A stretch of DNA of 64,000 nt from Lithobates sylvaticus (lineage: Eukaryota > Chordata > Amphibia > Anura > Ranidae), in assembly GCA_028564925.1 (NCBI GenBank), contig CM053028.1, forward strand, positions 441,466,522 through 441,530,521, in the 5' to 3' direction. The notes beneath the pieces were generated by a model, which was given only the letters and a program-made list of their open reading frames with translations, had not been told where the DNA came from and made no database searches. The translations under genes were made by a program, and so were the position numbers. This document shows positions 1 to 12,600 of this stretch, piece after piece (position 1 is the first letter of the stretch; every line of letters begins with the position of its first letter).

Positions 1-1350
1 ATCTCCAGTATCCTTTTATATCCCTCTGTCCTGTCTGTGAGGACACAAGTAGCGTCATAATAGAGGCGCCGTTGCGCCGGAAGTGACGCCAACACCGGAA
101 GCGAAGGTGCCGCAACAGGAAGGGCACTTATACAGCGTCCCTCCAGCGACACCACAAAACCCAGACTGAAAATTACGCCGATTGCAGGGGCAGGCGGAAG
201 TGATTCAAATGCATAAGATGCCAACATTCAATTCAATATAGAAAGGCCAATTGGCCAAACGCCATTGATCTCGATAAGATGGAAAAATTCACTAAACTGG
301 TCCAAAAGCAAAAGGGGTCTAACCTCAGGACTTGTTAGAGAAACTGATTGCTGACCTAAACAGACAGCACATCAGAAAAACGCCTCCTTAACGGCACAGA
401 CCGATTACAGCTCAAATTTGAACCAAATCGTAAAGTGCCTTGGGTGTCCTTATGGCACATCAGAACCATACCCGACCAATATACTGCAAGAATGTCCCAC
501 AAAAATTGTGGGACATATTGACAGGGGTAACCATAATGATTATATGACCCCTGTTGACTACGAACAAAACAGGATGCAAATAAAACATCTCTCAAGAACT
601 GCCCCAGATAAACTCATGAGTCAAGCAGGGCCCTCCCATTCATCAACATACACTGATTTTAACAGTACAAATTATACTCAAAACATATTTAATAGGTACA
701 CTTGAAAATCATAATATAATAATATAATGAGCAAGGACTCGTTTAGGCCCGGGTGGACTGTGGCACTTAAATTGTGAATCCATTTGGATTCTCTTTGAAG
801 GAGAATTTTATCAATATAGTTCTGGGGACTCCTCAGGAGGACATGGTGGGGCTAGGGAAGGAGTGACTGATGCCATTGAGCCGAGGGAAGAGGCCGCTTT
901 GGCAGCTGCTTTGCCAGTACCCTGAGCCTGGGTGAGAGGATGAGGATGGCTTGGTCATCCACTCTACCAAGTCTTGGACATGTTGCGGCTCAACATGGCC
1001 AGCTGCCGAAAAGAAGGACAAGCGTTTCCCACGGCCACGTGCTGAGGATGCACCGTGTCCACGACCAGCAGCACTGTTGCCTCTAGACACAGAGCCTGCT
1101 TGCCCTCTTTTATTGCCTCGTGACTGTCTGCCTTCCAGACATACTAATGGCCTGCTGTGGTGTTAATATGGGAAAAGCAGCAATTGTTTTCAGTTAGTTT
1201 TAGAAAACTGTGCAGAGGACACAGTACACTTAAAATACTTGCAGCTCTCCGCTTGTGGTTTTATTACGAGACCACCACTATAATAGTCACTCACTAACTG
1301 TATTCAGGTTACGCTTTAGGTGAATGCTATGCAAAGCACACAGTAGTACA
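1..1350. other. No gene recognised; dispersed-repeat-like DNA
   Basis: The first 180 bases are CpG-rich and 180-720 is AT-rich; I recognise no protein similarity. At 833-1090 the minus strand encodes an Arg/Gly/Ser-rich run (RGRGKRLSFF, QDLVEWMTK) of 85 codons with no known relative that I can name. It could be the edge of a transposon. Confidence 0.3.
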
Positions 1351-1355
1351 CTTAA

Positions 1356-1715
1356 AGCGGAGCTCCACCCTAAAGTGGAACTTCTGCTTATCGGATTCCT
1401 CCCCCCGTCCGGTGCCACAATTGGCACCTTTCAGAGGGGAGGGGTGCAGATACCTGGATAAGTATCTGCACCCACTTTCGGGACTAGCTAGCCGCAGATG
1501 CCCTGCCCCCCCGTGTCTTGGGAAACAGTTCCCAGGACACAACGGGGACCAGTAAAGACGCGCAGCGCGACTCGCGCATGCACAGTAGGGACGCGTCACT
1601 TCCCGATTCCCTGACAGAGGATGGCGGCGGGGGCAGCCGAGAGACGAGCGATTGCTCGTCATCTTCTGCCGACATCGCTGGAACAGGTAAGTGTAGCTGC
1701 CAACTTATTTTTTGT
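1356..1715 (+). mobile_element. TTAA-flanked MITE, family A copy 1 (3' end lost)
   Basis: The copy starts AGCGGAGCTCC right after TTAA at 1352-1355. It contains an NRF1-like site at 1573-1584 with one mismatch, ATGGCGGCG at 1621, and the splice donor CAG|GTAAGT with GT at 1687. The frame from ATG to the donor is open for exactly 22 codons. The right terminal repeat is not seen and the match fades near 1715. The TTAA target suggests a piggyBac-like origin; that is inference. Confidence 0.75.
1621..1686 (+). other. Exon-like cassette in family A MITE copy 1
   Basis: ATG at 1621 has A at -3 and G at +4. The next 22 codons (MAAGAAERRAIARHLLPTSL then EQ) run without a stop to CAG|GTAAGT. This is a potential transposon-borne first exon. 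Transcription has not been shown. Confidence 0.5.
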
Positions 1716-2290
1716 GCAGGTGGCCATCCTCTAAGTGAAACACTGACTGTCTACAGCCAGCACAATCACCTGCACATCACACTACACAAGGCCGCCGAGC
1801 CTGAGCCATAATTGGCCAAAGCCACCCTGGTTTTGGCCAATTATGGCTCTCCGTTTTTTCTGCGCTGTGATTGGCCAAAGCATGCGGGTCATAGTGCATG
1901 CTTGGCCAATCATCAGCCAGCAATGCACTGCGATGCCGCAGTGAATTATGGGCCGTAACGCGCCACTCGAATTTGGCGCGAACGGCCCATAATGTTCGCA
2001 ATTCGGCGAACGATCGAACAGCCGATGTTGGAATCGAACATGGGTTTGACTCGAACATGAAGCTCATCCCTACTGCAGACATAGTACAGGAGAAGGTCAG
2101 AGACTGCAGGCACACTACAGGAGATGGCCAGAGACTGCAGTTCCTAAGGATGGAAGTAGATAATGGCTGACCAGACCCGGCAATACAGCAACATCAGTTC
2201 TTGTGATCAGGAGTCCGCTCACTCTGGGTTGCCCGTGGCGACTCCACTGGGTAGTGCTCAGATTTGTATTCTGGCAATGACTCCCTTTCT
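1716..2290. other. Repeat-like DNA with short inverted repeats
   Basis: Segments at 1805-1850 and 1868-1915 are short inverted repeats of TTGGCCAA-containing sequence, and 1945-1995 is a palindromic region around GGCCCATAA. The pattern resembles eroded MITEs. No gene is supported. Confidence 0.35.
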
Positions 2291-2321
2291 TCACCAGGGA
2301 TGGCTCCAGGCTGTGCGCCCC

Positions 2322-3455
2322 CACAGCAGGTGCCCCCCGACAGACCCGCCCCCACAGCAGGTGCCCCCCGACAGACAGACCCCCCCCACAGCAGGTGCCC
2401 CCCGACAGACAGACCCCCCCCCACAGCAGGTGCCCCCCGACAGACAGACCCCCCCCCACAGCAGGTGCCCCCCGACAGACAGACCCCCCCCCACAGCAGG
2501 TGCCCCCCGACAGACAGACCCCCCCCACAGCAGGTGCCCCCCGACAGACAGACCCCCCCACAGCAGGTGCCCCCCGACAGACAGACCCCCCCCCCCACAG
2601 CAGGTGCCCCCCAACAGACAGACCCCCCGCCACAGCAGGTGCCCCCCAACAGACAGACCCCCCCACAGCAGGTGCCCCCCAACAGACAGACCCCCCCACA
2701 GCAGGTGCCCCCCAACAGACCCCCCCACAGCAGGTGCCCCCCAACAGACCCCCCCACAGCAGGTGCCCCCCAACAGACCCCCCCACAGCAGGTGCCCCCC
2801 AACAGACCCCCCCACAGCAGGTGCCCCCCAACAGACAGACCCCCCCACAGCAGGTGTCCCCCAACAGATCCCCCACAGCAGGTGTCCCCCAACAGAGCCG
2901 CCCACCCCCACAGCAGGTGTCCCCCAACAGAGCCACCCCCCCACACAGCAGGTGTCCCCGAACAGAACCGCCCCCACACAGCAGGTGTCCCCGAACAGAA
3001 CCGCCCCCACACAGCAGGTGTCCCCGAACAGAACCGCCCCCACACAGCAGGTGTCCCCGAACAGAACCGCCCCCACACAGCAGGTGTCCCCGAACAGAAC
3101 CGCCCCCACACAGCAGGTGTCCCCGAACAGAACCGCCCCCACACAGCAGGTGTCCCCGAACAGAACCGCCCCCACACAGCAGGTGTCCCCGAACAGAACC
3201 GCCCCCACACAGCAGGTGTCCCCGAACAGAACCGCCCCCACACAGCAGGTGTCCCCGAACAGAACCGCCCCCACACAGCAGGTGTCCCCGAACAGAACCG
3301 CCCCCACACAGCAGGTGTCCCCGAACAGAACCGCCCCCACACAGCAGGTGTCCCCGAACAGAACCGCCCCCACACAGCAGGTGTCCCCGAACAGAACCGC
3401 CCCCACACAGCAGGTGTCCCCGAACAGAACCGCCCCCACACAGCAGGTGTCCCCC
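2322..3455. repeat. GC-rich minisatellite, 33-bp unit on the right, variable units on the left
   Basis: From about 2941 to 3455 roughly 15 near-identical 33-bp units run head to tail, each containing ACAGCAGGTGTCCCCGAACA. To the left, 2322-2940 holds related but shorter and more variable units with CCCCCC runs and CAGCAGGTGCCCCCC. The 33-bp unit is a multiple of three, so all frames stay open and produce long Pro- or Gly/Cys-rich ORFs up to 584 codons; these are artefacts of the repeat. Confidence 0.95.
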
Positions 3456-3465
3456 CAACAGAGCC

Positions 3466-4085
3466 CCCCACGCTGGGAGCAGAAGCACCATGCACGTTGC
3501 AGAGGGGGGGCGTGGCATCTTTGGTTACTAGGAGGGCATCACTCGAACAGCATTTCTGGGAGTGCACTGGATGATTGGCAGCAGCTCCAGCCAACCCAAA
3601 AGAAAAGAGCCGACACACGCAGAGGGGGCGGGGCAGACATGAGACTGCCCCACGCGCACCAGACAGAAAGATTAGTGGAATCTAGTACCAGGACGTGTTC
3701 CGGTACTAGGCTCCAGAGGTACTCAGCATGGATTCAGGGGACAGCGGGAGCGGTATGCGCTCTTGTCAGTTACCGGCGGGATGGGGAACCGCAGCCCCCA
3801 GCTACATGCGCTCCACCTCTGGACACAGACGAGGAGGGAGAGGAGCAGCACTCTGGAGCTTTGGCACCCCCACCTCTGCGGCGCCTGGGTGCGGAGCACC
3901 TCGCGCACCCTGCCTAGGATTGGCCCTGTGGACAGCATGAAATGCATGCAGTTGTAGTGCAAGCTTTTGAGAATTAAAACAGCCACAGAGGAGACAACAC
4001 CTGCACAGTGATTCACTGCAGATTACATCTACTTTGCCCTTTGAAGAGCAAACAAGCCCCCAAGTCAGTTTTGAAGGATAACAAT
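3466..4085. other. GC-rich flank without recognised gene
   Basis: After the minisatellite the sequence stays GC-rich to about 3930 and then turns AT-rich. I see no exon, tRNA or complete transposon. It lies downstream of the DTYMK 3' end. Confidence 0.3.
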
Positions 4086-4093
4086 AGTTTAGA

Positions 4094-4108
4094 TTTAATA
4101 TATTTATT
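4094..4108 (-). terminator. DTYMK: Candidate DTYMK polyadenylation signal
   Basis: Read on the minus strand, AATAAA occurs at 4108-4103 and ATTAAA at 4099-4094, about 1.28 kb downstream of the DTYMK stop. I saw no earlier AATAAA on that strand after the stop. If used, the 3'UTR would span about 4085-5386. Cleavage there is an inference. Confidence 0.35.
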
Positions 4109-5386
4109 TAAAAGTTGTCTAGATTTAAAAACACATTTCACAGAAGACTCTTCTACAGACTTGATTGCACTTTGGATGGCAACTGCATATACCAGTATTA
4201 CACAAGAAAATAATACATATGAACATATAATACATACAGCCAACATGATACATCTATACCAATAGCCAGCACTTGGTTATAGGTTGTTTGCCATAACTTA
4301 GCATTTTCCCAGGTTTGGAGAAAGTGAAGAAAGATTAGAACATCCGTCAAGGTTTTTCTGCTCCGTGTCCACAAGTGAAAGGTTTTCCTGTACTTTGATG
4401 CCATCTTGATAGGAGGCAACAATTAAAAAATTGCACCATGGGTAAGCAATAAGTTTGTTTTTAATTGCTGTGTCCCAGGTATATTTCCTCTCATTTCCTG
4501 TTTGTGACATGTACCACCAGAGACTGGAAACCTCAACAATAAGCAACATGGCAATAAACATGACAGGTTTCTAACCCTATACCACTATACAGAATGAAAA
4601 AATGGTTTGAGTTCTACCTAAAAGAATCCACCTTCCCTGCTACAATATTGTTTTAGTGCCAATAACTGCCACTGTGCATTATCTACAATTCACACCCAAA
4701 GGTCACTTACTGTAATGCAGACACATGTTGATAAAGGCATAAAGAGTATGAGGATGAAGCCCAGATCTAGGCCATGCATGGATTATGGGTCGGCTAGTAC
4801 AGGGCCCTCCTCACTCTACAGAAGCAGACATTTTTCAAGTCTTGATAAGGAACACACTTTAGGAAATGCTGCTCTATGATAAAATTTTGTTTTTACATCA
4901 AGCAATGTACAGCCTAAAAGATACATTTTATATACAGTTTGGAAAGTTAATAAAATACCTGCATTGCTTGTGTGGAGACTTACATAAAAACATTGCATAT
5001 TAGAACACCTGAGCTGCTTTTCTCTTTCCCATAAAAATTGTGTATACCAAAAGCAGCTAATAAAAAATAAACATTTTTAAAAGCCTGTGAACATTAAGCC
5101 AAAGCAACACAAAGTACAGCAAGTTTTCAGGTGGTCTTTGAGAGACACCCAAATACATAAATCCTTGAACACATTTCTGCAAATATAAAAAGGTAAGTGG
5201 ATAGAAGGTAATCAGATCATTACTGCTGCTGAAAAAAAAAAAAAAAAATAAGAACGCATTCAAAAAAACATAAGAAGCTTTTGCAGGTATGGTGCTGGGA
5301 GGGTGAAAGGACATGTTCAATTAAAAACAACTCCATTCTGAGCAAGAAAGGTGTTAGGCTAAGCCCAAGTGATCAGCATTCTAGAT

Positions 5387-5509
5387 TCATGCATCAGACT
5401 CAACCCAGAGCTTCCCAATTGGCTGATCTTTGGCTTCCTGTATTATGTCTTCACTTAGCTGTTGAATTGCACTGTGGACTTTTTCCATACTTTGGGCTGC
5501 ATCAATCAC
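5387..5509 (-). CDS. DTYMK: DTYMK exon 5, C-terminus and stop
   Basis: The last coding exon has 40 codons plus TGA. It starts [20 protein letters not shown] and ends [12 protein letters not shown]. An AG acceptor lies at 5511-5510. Human ends at ...PLGELWK, so this protein has about five extra C-terminal residues. Confidence 0.95.
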   Translation of the reverse strand: MIDAAQSMEKVHSAIQQLSEDIIQEAKDQPIGKLWVESDA

Positions 5510-8500
5510 CTGTTAGTAAAAAAACAAAAACACAACTGAAATAAGCAAATTCAAATAAAGTAGTTTATCCACGAACATAAAATCTTGAAGGACCCATTTG
5601 CCTCTTTGCTGTGTGTTGACAAACATTATACTTTGTGTAAACTTGCATTGTGTTAAGACAGTTCATTCATTCGAACGACCCATTCATTTGAATAGGCTGC
5701 AAACATACATGCACCATTTTTTTGACATAGTGCACCACAGTCCACATGCTGTGTGTGGGTGCCATTCAAATTAATGGCACAGCAGCACACTGCAGTAAGA
5801 GCAATAATATTCTGAAAATAAAAGTGAAGTCACACCAGAAGGGAATTCCCCAGAAAGATTTCTATGCACCTGGCTAAGGGACACCCTTGGCACCAAAGCC
5901 ATTACAGCTACATTTGCCATAGTACACCCCCCTCCAGCAGGCACTTCTTCACGACCCCTCATAGCCTCCATCTTCAACTTCCAAGATAAGGTGGCCATAT
6001 TGCGCGAATTCAGCAGAGAAATCCAGAAATATACTCGCCCTGAAGTAAACCACCAGCGTGCCTTTTTTACATCTGTCAAGGCTAGGGGTGCAACGGATCA
6101 AAAAAACTCACGGATCAGATCATTTTTCGGATCAGCAAATAATTGAATTTGCAAAAACCTGTGAAAATTCCGCCACCATATAGTCCCCACTGTAATATCC
6201 ACGTCATCTCCCCCACTGTAGTATTGGCAGGATATCGCAGAGTATCGGCAGGGTATATGCTGGGTAATGCAGGGTATTGGCTGGGTAATGCAGAGTTTGT
6301 TTACAAGTGATCGCTCCGTCATTTGACGGAGCGATCACATTGTAAACAGCGGCCGGGTGTACCAAGATGGCCGCCGCTCCGGAGATAGGCCGAAGCCGCG
6401 GCCTTCCCTAAGGCCGCCGGGTGTACCAAGATGGCCGCCGCTCCCGAGCTAGGCCGAAGCCGCGGCCTTTCCTAAGGCCGCCGGGTGTACCAAGATGGCC
6501 GCCGCTCGAGCTAGGCCGAAGCCACGGCCTTTCCTAAGGCCAAGGCCGCGGAGCGCTCCGCGGATCGCAGGGTGTGCCGATCCGAACTGGGTGACCCGTT
6601 CGGATCGGCGACGATCCGTTGCACCCCTAATCAAGGCTAGGCTGAGGGACCAAAAGAATAGTTGGGCAAGTAGTTGGTAGAAAGTAGTCTATCGCTTCTC
6701 TAAGGGACATTTGTGTCTCGTATTCTTGAATCAGTAATTTCATTAAGTCAATCGAGCACTGTTTGAGGACATTTTCCCAGGCGTGTTTGAAGTCCGGGCG
6801 AATGTCCTGAAACGTAGGAAATATTTGTACCCTAAGGCCAAAAGGGTTAATGCCGTGGGCAATACAGTCCTTAAACGTGGCTAAGATTTTAAAACTTCAG
6901 CGGGACCTACAAATTACTTCTGATAGAAGTCAATGCAAGTTGCCTGACGTTTTCCCCTGGAGCGACTAGTCTGGGCAGCCTGCCAAGTGTGAGAAAAAGA
7001 CCAAAGATACAATGTTTATACTCATCAAGAGCTGAACTCTGTGTAGGAGTTCTCGGTTTAACCATTTAAAGCCTTAATCTTTACTGACACTTGTTGCCTA
7101 CAAGTAAAAGTTTTGTATTTTCTGCTAGAAAATGACTTAGAACCCCCAAAAATTATATATTTTTTTACCAGAGACCCTAGGGAATAAAATAGCGGTTGTT
7201 GCAATATTTTACGTCACACGGCATTTGCGCAGCAGTCTTTCAAAATGCAATTTTTTGGGAAAAAAAAAAATACAGTCCCTGACAAAAGTCTTGGTCGCTT
7301 GTGTACAAATTGGCCTGAAGTGCCGCTAAAATATATTTCTAAATCAAGATTTTGTTACAAGAAATGGGTAATTTTTAATCCCAACAGCTTTTGTAATAAT
7401 GTTTCAGTGCAAAACAAAACTGACAAAAAGTATTCTAATATTCACAGCTTGGTAAAGCCCATTGAGTCAATTTTTGCCAAGACATAAGTGTTGTCGCCTT
7501 GTTATATGAGCTTCACCTGTGACTAATAATGGATCAATTAGGTCTCAGGTGTGTATAAAAAGAACACCAGTACACTAGACCTTCTCAACTGCAACTAGAC
7601 CTCTGCAAACATGCCTAAGATTCACCCGGAGACTAAAGTGTTGCTTACCAAGAGGCTGAAGACCAGATCCACTGCTGATGTGGCAGACACCTTCAATGTG
7701 TCTCAGCGTCAAGTTCAGAGGATAAAAAAAAAGATTTGAAGAGACTGGAGACGTTTTGGACAAGGCCAGGTCAGGCCGACCCCGCAAGACAACTGCTCGA
7801 GAGGACCGTTTGTTGGCTCAAAAAATCCAAGGCCAGCCCATTTTCCACTGCAGCAGAGCTCCACAAGACCTGGTCATCGGAAGTCCCTGTGTCAACCAGA
7901 ACAGTTTGTCGGATTCTGTCTCGAAATGGCCTCCATGGTCGAATCAGTGCCCATAAGCCAGCACTAAACAAAAGACAATTGAAAAACCATGTGGCATTTG
8001 CCAAGAGCCACAGCCTGCTAAAAGGATGGACTCTGGAAAAGTGGATTTTTCAGATGAATCTATTGAATTACACCGTCGCCGCAAATATTGCAGGAGACCT
8101 ACTGGAATCCGCATGGAGCCGAGATTTACACAGAAAACAGTGAAGTTTGGTGGAGGCAAAATCATGGTCTGGGGTTACATCCAGTATGGGGGTGTACGAG
8201 GGATCTGCAGGGTGGAAGGCAACATCAATAGTCTAAAATACCAAGACATCTTAGCTACCTCTTATATTCCCAACCATGAAAAAGGCCAAATTTTGCAGCA
8301 GGATGGTGCTCCATGGCATACTTCCATCTCCACATCAAAGTTCCTTAAGGCAAAGAAGATCAATATGCTCCAGGATTGGCCAGCCCAGTCACCAGACATG
8401 AACATCATTGAGCATATGTGGTGTAGGATGAAAGATGAAGCATGGAAGACGAAACCAAAGAATATTGATGAACTCTGGGAGGCATGCAAGACTGTTTTCT

Positions 8501-9596
8501 TTGCTATTCCTGATGACTTCATCAATAAATTGTATGAATCCTTGCCAAACCGCATGGATGCTGTCCTTCAAGCTCATGGAAGTCATACAAGATATTACAT
8601 TTGGATCTCACAGCACCACTACTTAATTTGCTGACATATTTTGGATTTTCAGTAAAGTTGTTCAATTTCTGTATAGGCGACAAAACTTTTGTCTTTCCAA
8701 AATTTGACCTGTCTGTCTTGATTAAATGATAAATCTTTTTTCAGTGAAACTTATTTATTTCAGTGCGTTAAACATCATTTGGGAGGGTTTTAGCTTTTCA
8801 TATGAGCTATTTCTAACACCAATTGATTAATTAAAAGTCAGGTTAATAGCAGGAGTTTCTACAAAATAGAGAAGCGACAAGACTTTTGTCAGGGACTGTA
8901 CACGAATTATAATAAAAAAAAAAAAAAAAGTAAAGTTAGCCCATTTTTTCGTCCAAAAGTTTTGATTACCTGTTTTTGTGTATTTAATATCTATTTTGTT
9001 ATCTAAATTATACATACAAGTGAACCGATTGGAGGTTTGTTTTGTTTAATAAATGTAAGAAATTTTCTGTATCACTTACGGCTGCTTCCACACTGGAGCA
9101 GGCAGGCGTTAACGGTAAAACGTTGCTAGTTTTAGCGGCGCTATTCAGCTGCTAGCGGGGCGCTTATAACCCAGCTAGCGGCCGAGGAAGGGGTTAAATG
9201 CACCCGTCTGGCAACGCTGCCGAATCTCTTTGCAGGTGCTTCGACAGTGGTGCCCATTCATCTCAATGGGCAGGAGTAGTGGTACACCGCTCCAAAAGGA
9301 CTTTTTATTTTTAACACTCTGTAAGCGCATCGCCTCAGTGTGAAAGCACTCAGGCTTTCACACAGACTGCAGGGGAGCCGTTTTGCAGGCCATTTACTGG
9401 CGCTATATTTAGCCCAAAAGCGCCTGAAAAACACCTCGTGTGAAAGGGGGTCCAACTTTTAGATTTTATGAGATGAAAGGGGAAAAAATAAAATAGGCCT
9501 AACATATCGGCCCCGATTACTGTACCACCTCATCTGTGGAGGTAATACATACACAATTTACAAAATTTACTGACAGAATAAAAATAAAAAAAAAAC

Positions 9597-9629
<33 letters not shown>

Positions 9630-12600
9630 AAATACCACCAAAAGAATGTCCCATTTGTGTGGGGAAAAAAAAAAATCCATTTGGGTACAGTGTCAAAGTG
9701 TGACAGCGCTGAAAGCTAAAAATTGGCCTGGGCAGGAAGGGGGTGAAAGTGCCCAGTAGGCAAGTGTTTAAAAGGGCAACTCAGTTACCCTTAAACATGA
9801 ATATCCAACCTTTAGGGCCCTTTCTGTCCCATTAGAAATAAAATAATGTTCCAATACAGAAGCAGCTGCAGACTACCTGGGAATATTAAACATTTTTATT
9901 CAAGTACAGGGGGTCCCCGGGTTACGAACCAGTTAGGGACTGGCCTCCTGTTTGCAATTCGGAAATGTTCGTAAGTCGGCCACACATTCGCAGAACGACA
10001 GTTACGGAAATTTCCGATGTTTTCCGTCATTTTCCGAGGCTATGTCTGGCCGCGCATGGGCAGAACAGCCGATATCCGCGCAAAATGGCAGAGGGTCCCC
10101 GAAGCGCCCGGTTCCTAAGTAGATGTTCGTAGGTCGGGCGTTTGTAATTTGGGGACCCCCTGTAGTAGATTTAATATGTAGACTGTTCAGGTGTATGCAT
10201 TAATCTCACCTTCCAGTTAAGAGACCTGTCTTCCATAAGTTCAGCATAGCGCTTCTGCACTGTCTGCTGAAAAGCATTTGTCTCATAACGCTCATTTCCA
10301 AAACCTCCACGCTTAGCAGCAGCCTCTGGACTTATGTCCAAAAAAAGAACAAGATCTGGCTTTGGAAGTCCCACATCAGGCTGCTTGCACCAGTGAAGGG
10401 AAAAGTTCTGTATAAAAAGAAAACCACAATTAACAACAGCTTGAAAGTTTGTCAGTTTGTACATAGTTTCATTTTGGAAGAACCAAAAAGTAATGAAGTA
10501 GGAGACAGGTTTTCCAACAAGTCTATTTGCATATATAGCAACTACAGCTTTCAGAGGTCCGAGTACAGGAGAACAGTGTTAAAGATCCAAAAAAGGAATT
10601 CACAACATAACTTGGCTAGTCTACTGCCAATTTTTACCTTCAGTGGAGGGAGGGAAAAAAAAAAAAGCGATGGCAAAAATTTTAATGTGCAAGGGGGTAC
10701 CAGGCTTATCAACCTCAGTAGCTAAATATTAACATGACTGCCAATAGACACTTTGTTAGACCACCTCTACAAATTTTAAAAACAGTACCAATACAAAAAA
10801 CTGGACAGCAGCACTAAGATAGAAACCTCAATTTACTTAAGTTTAGTACATTTACAGTGCCTTGCAAAAGTATTCACCCCCTTGGCATTTTTTGTGTTTT
10901 GTTGCCTCACAACCTGGAATTAACATGGATTGTTTGAGGATTTGCATCATTTAATTTATAGAACATGTCCACAAATTTGAACAAGTTTTTATTGTGAAGC
11001 AAATAGGACAAAATAACAAAAAGTCAATGTGCATAACTATTTACCCCCCTAAAGTCAATACTTTGTAGAGACACCTTTTGCAGCTATCACAGCTCCAAGT
11101 TGCTTTGGATAAGTCTCTATGAGCTTGCCACATCTTACCACTGGGATTTTTGCTCATTCCTCCTTGCAAAACGGCTCCAGCTCCTTCAAGTTGGATGTTT
11201 GCACTTGTGAACAGCAATCTTTAAGTCTGACAACAAATTTTCTATTGGATTGAGGTCTGGGCTTTGACTAGGCCATTCCAACACATTTACATGTTTCCCC
11301 TTAAACCACTCAAGTGTTGCTTTAGCAGTGCGTTTGGGGTAATTGTACTGCTGGAACGTGAACCTCGGTCCTACCCTCAAATCACACACAGAGTGGTACA
11401 GGTTTTGCTCAAAAATACCTGTATTTAGCACAATCCATCTTTCCCTCAACTCTGACCAGTTTCCCAGTCCCGACTGCTGAAAAACATCCCCACAGCATGA
11501 TGCTGCCACTACCATGTTTCACTGATGGTGTTCTTTGGGTGATGTGATGTGATGTGCTGGGTTTGCGCCAGACAGCGTTTTCTTTGATGGCCAAAAATTT
11601 CAATTTTAGTCTCATCAGACCAGTGCACTTTCCTCCATACATTTTGGGAGACTCCCACATGCCTTTTCGCAAACTCAAAAACGTGCCATTTTGTTTTTGG
11701 CTGAAAGTAATGGCTTTCTTCTGGCCACTCTGCCATAAAGCCCAACTCTATGGAGTGTACGGCTTATTGTTGTCCTATGTACAGATACTACAGTCTCTGC
11801 TGTGGAACTCTGCAGCCCCTCCAAAATTACCTTGGGTCTCTGTGCTGCTTCCGATTAATGCCCTCCTTGCCCGATCTGAGTTTTGGTGTGCAGCCGTCTC
11901 TTGGCAGGTTTACTGTTGTGCTACGTTCTTTCCATTTGTTTATGGTAGATTTGATGGTGCTCCTAGGGATCAGCCAAAAATTTTTATAACCTAACCCCTA
12001 CTTGTACTTAACATTGTCCCTTTGGAGAGTTCCTTGGTCTTCATGGCAGTGTTTGGTTAGTGTTGCCTCTTGCTTAGGTGTTGCAGCCTCTGAGGCCTTT
12101 CAAAAAGGTGTGTATATGTAATGAATTATTATGATACAGGATTTATATAGCGCCACCAGTTTGCACAGCGCTTTACATCAGGGAAGACAGTACAATTACA
12201 ATACAGGAGGGATCAGAGGGCCCTGCTTGTTGGAGCTTACAATCTATAAGGTTATGTGACACTTAGATTGCACACAGGTGGACATCATTTCACCAATTAT
12301 GTGACTTATGAAGGTAATTGGTTGCACCAGCGCTTTTTATGGGCTTCATAACAAAGGGGATGATACATACGCACATGACAATTATCTGTTTTTATTTTTA
12401 TTTCTGAAAAATAGTTTTATGTATATATTTTTTCAATTTTACTTCACCAACTTAGACTATTGTGTTCTGATCCATCACATACAGTATAATATTTTTTCAG
12501 ATTCAGATTAAAAAAACATTGAACTAAAGGCTGTAATGTAACAAAAATAGGTAAAATGCCAAGGGGATAAATACTTTTGCAAGGCACTGTAGGTCACTTA

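Noticed and set aside
833-1090. Arg/Gly-rich small protein gene
   Set aside because: Short, of low complexity, without splice or start support; more likely part of a repeat.
2941-3455. CRISPR-like array
   Set aside because: The units are contiguous tandem repeats with no unique spacers, and the genome is a vertebrate one.
2115-3917. Long overlapping ORFs on both strands (up to 584 codons, Pro/Gln-rich or Gly/Cys-rich)
   Set aside because: They arise because the 33-bp minisatellite unit is a multiple of three and has no stop in any frame; five frames are open at once, with no codon preference or homology.
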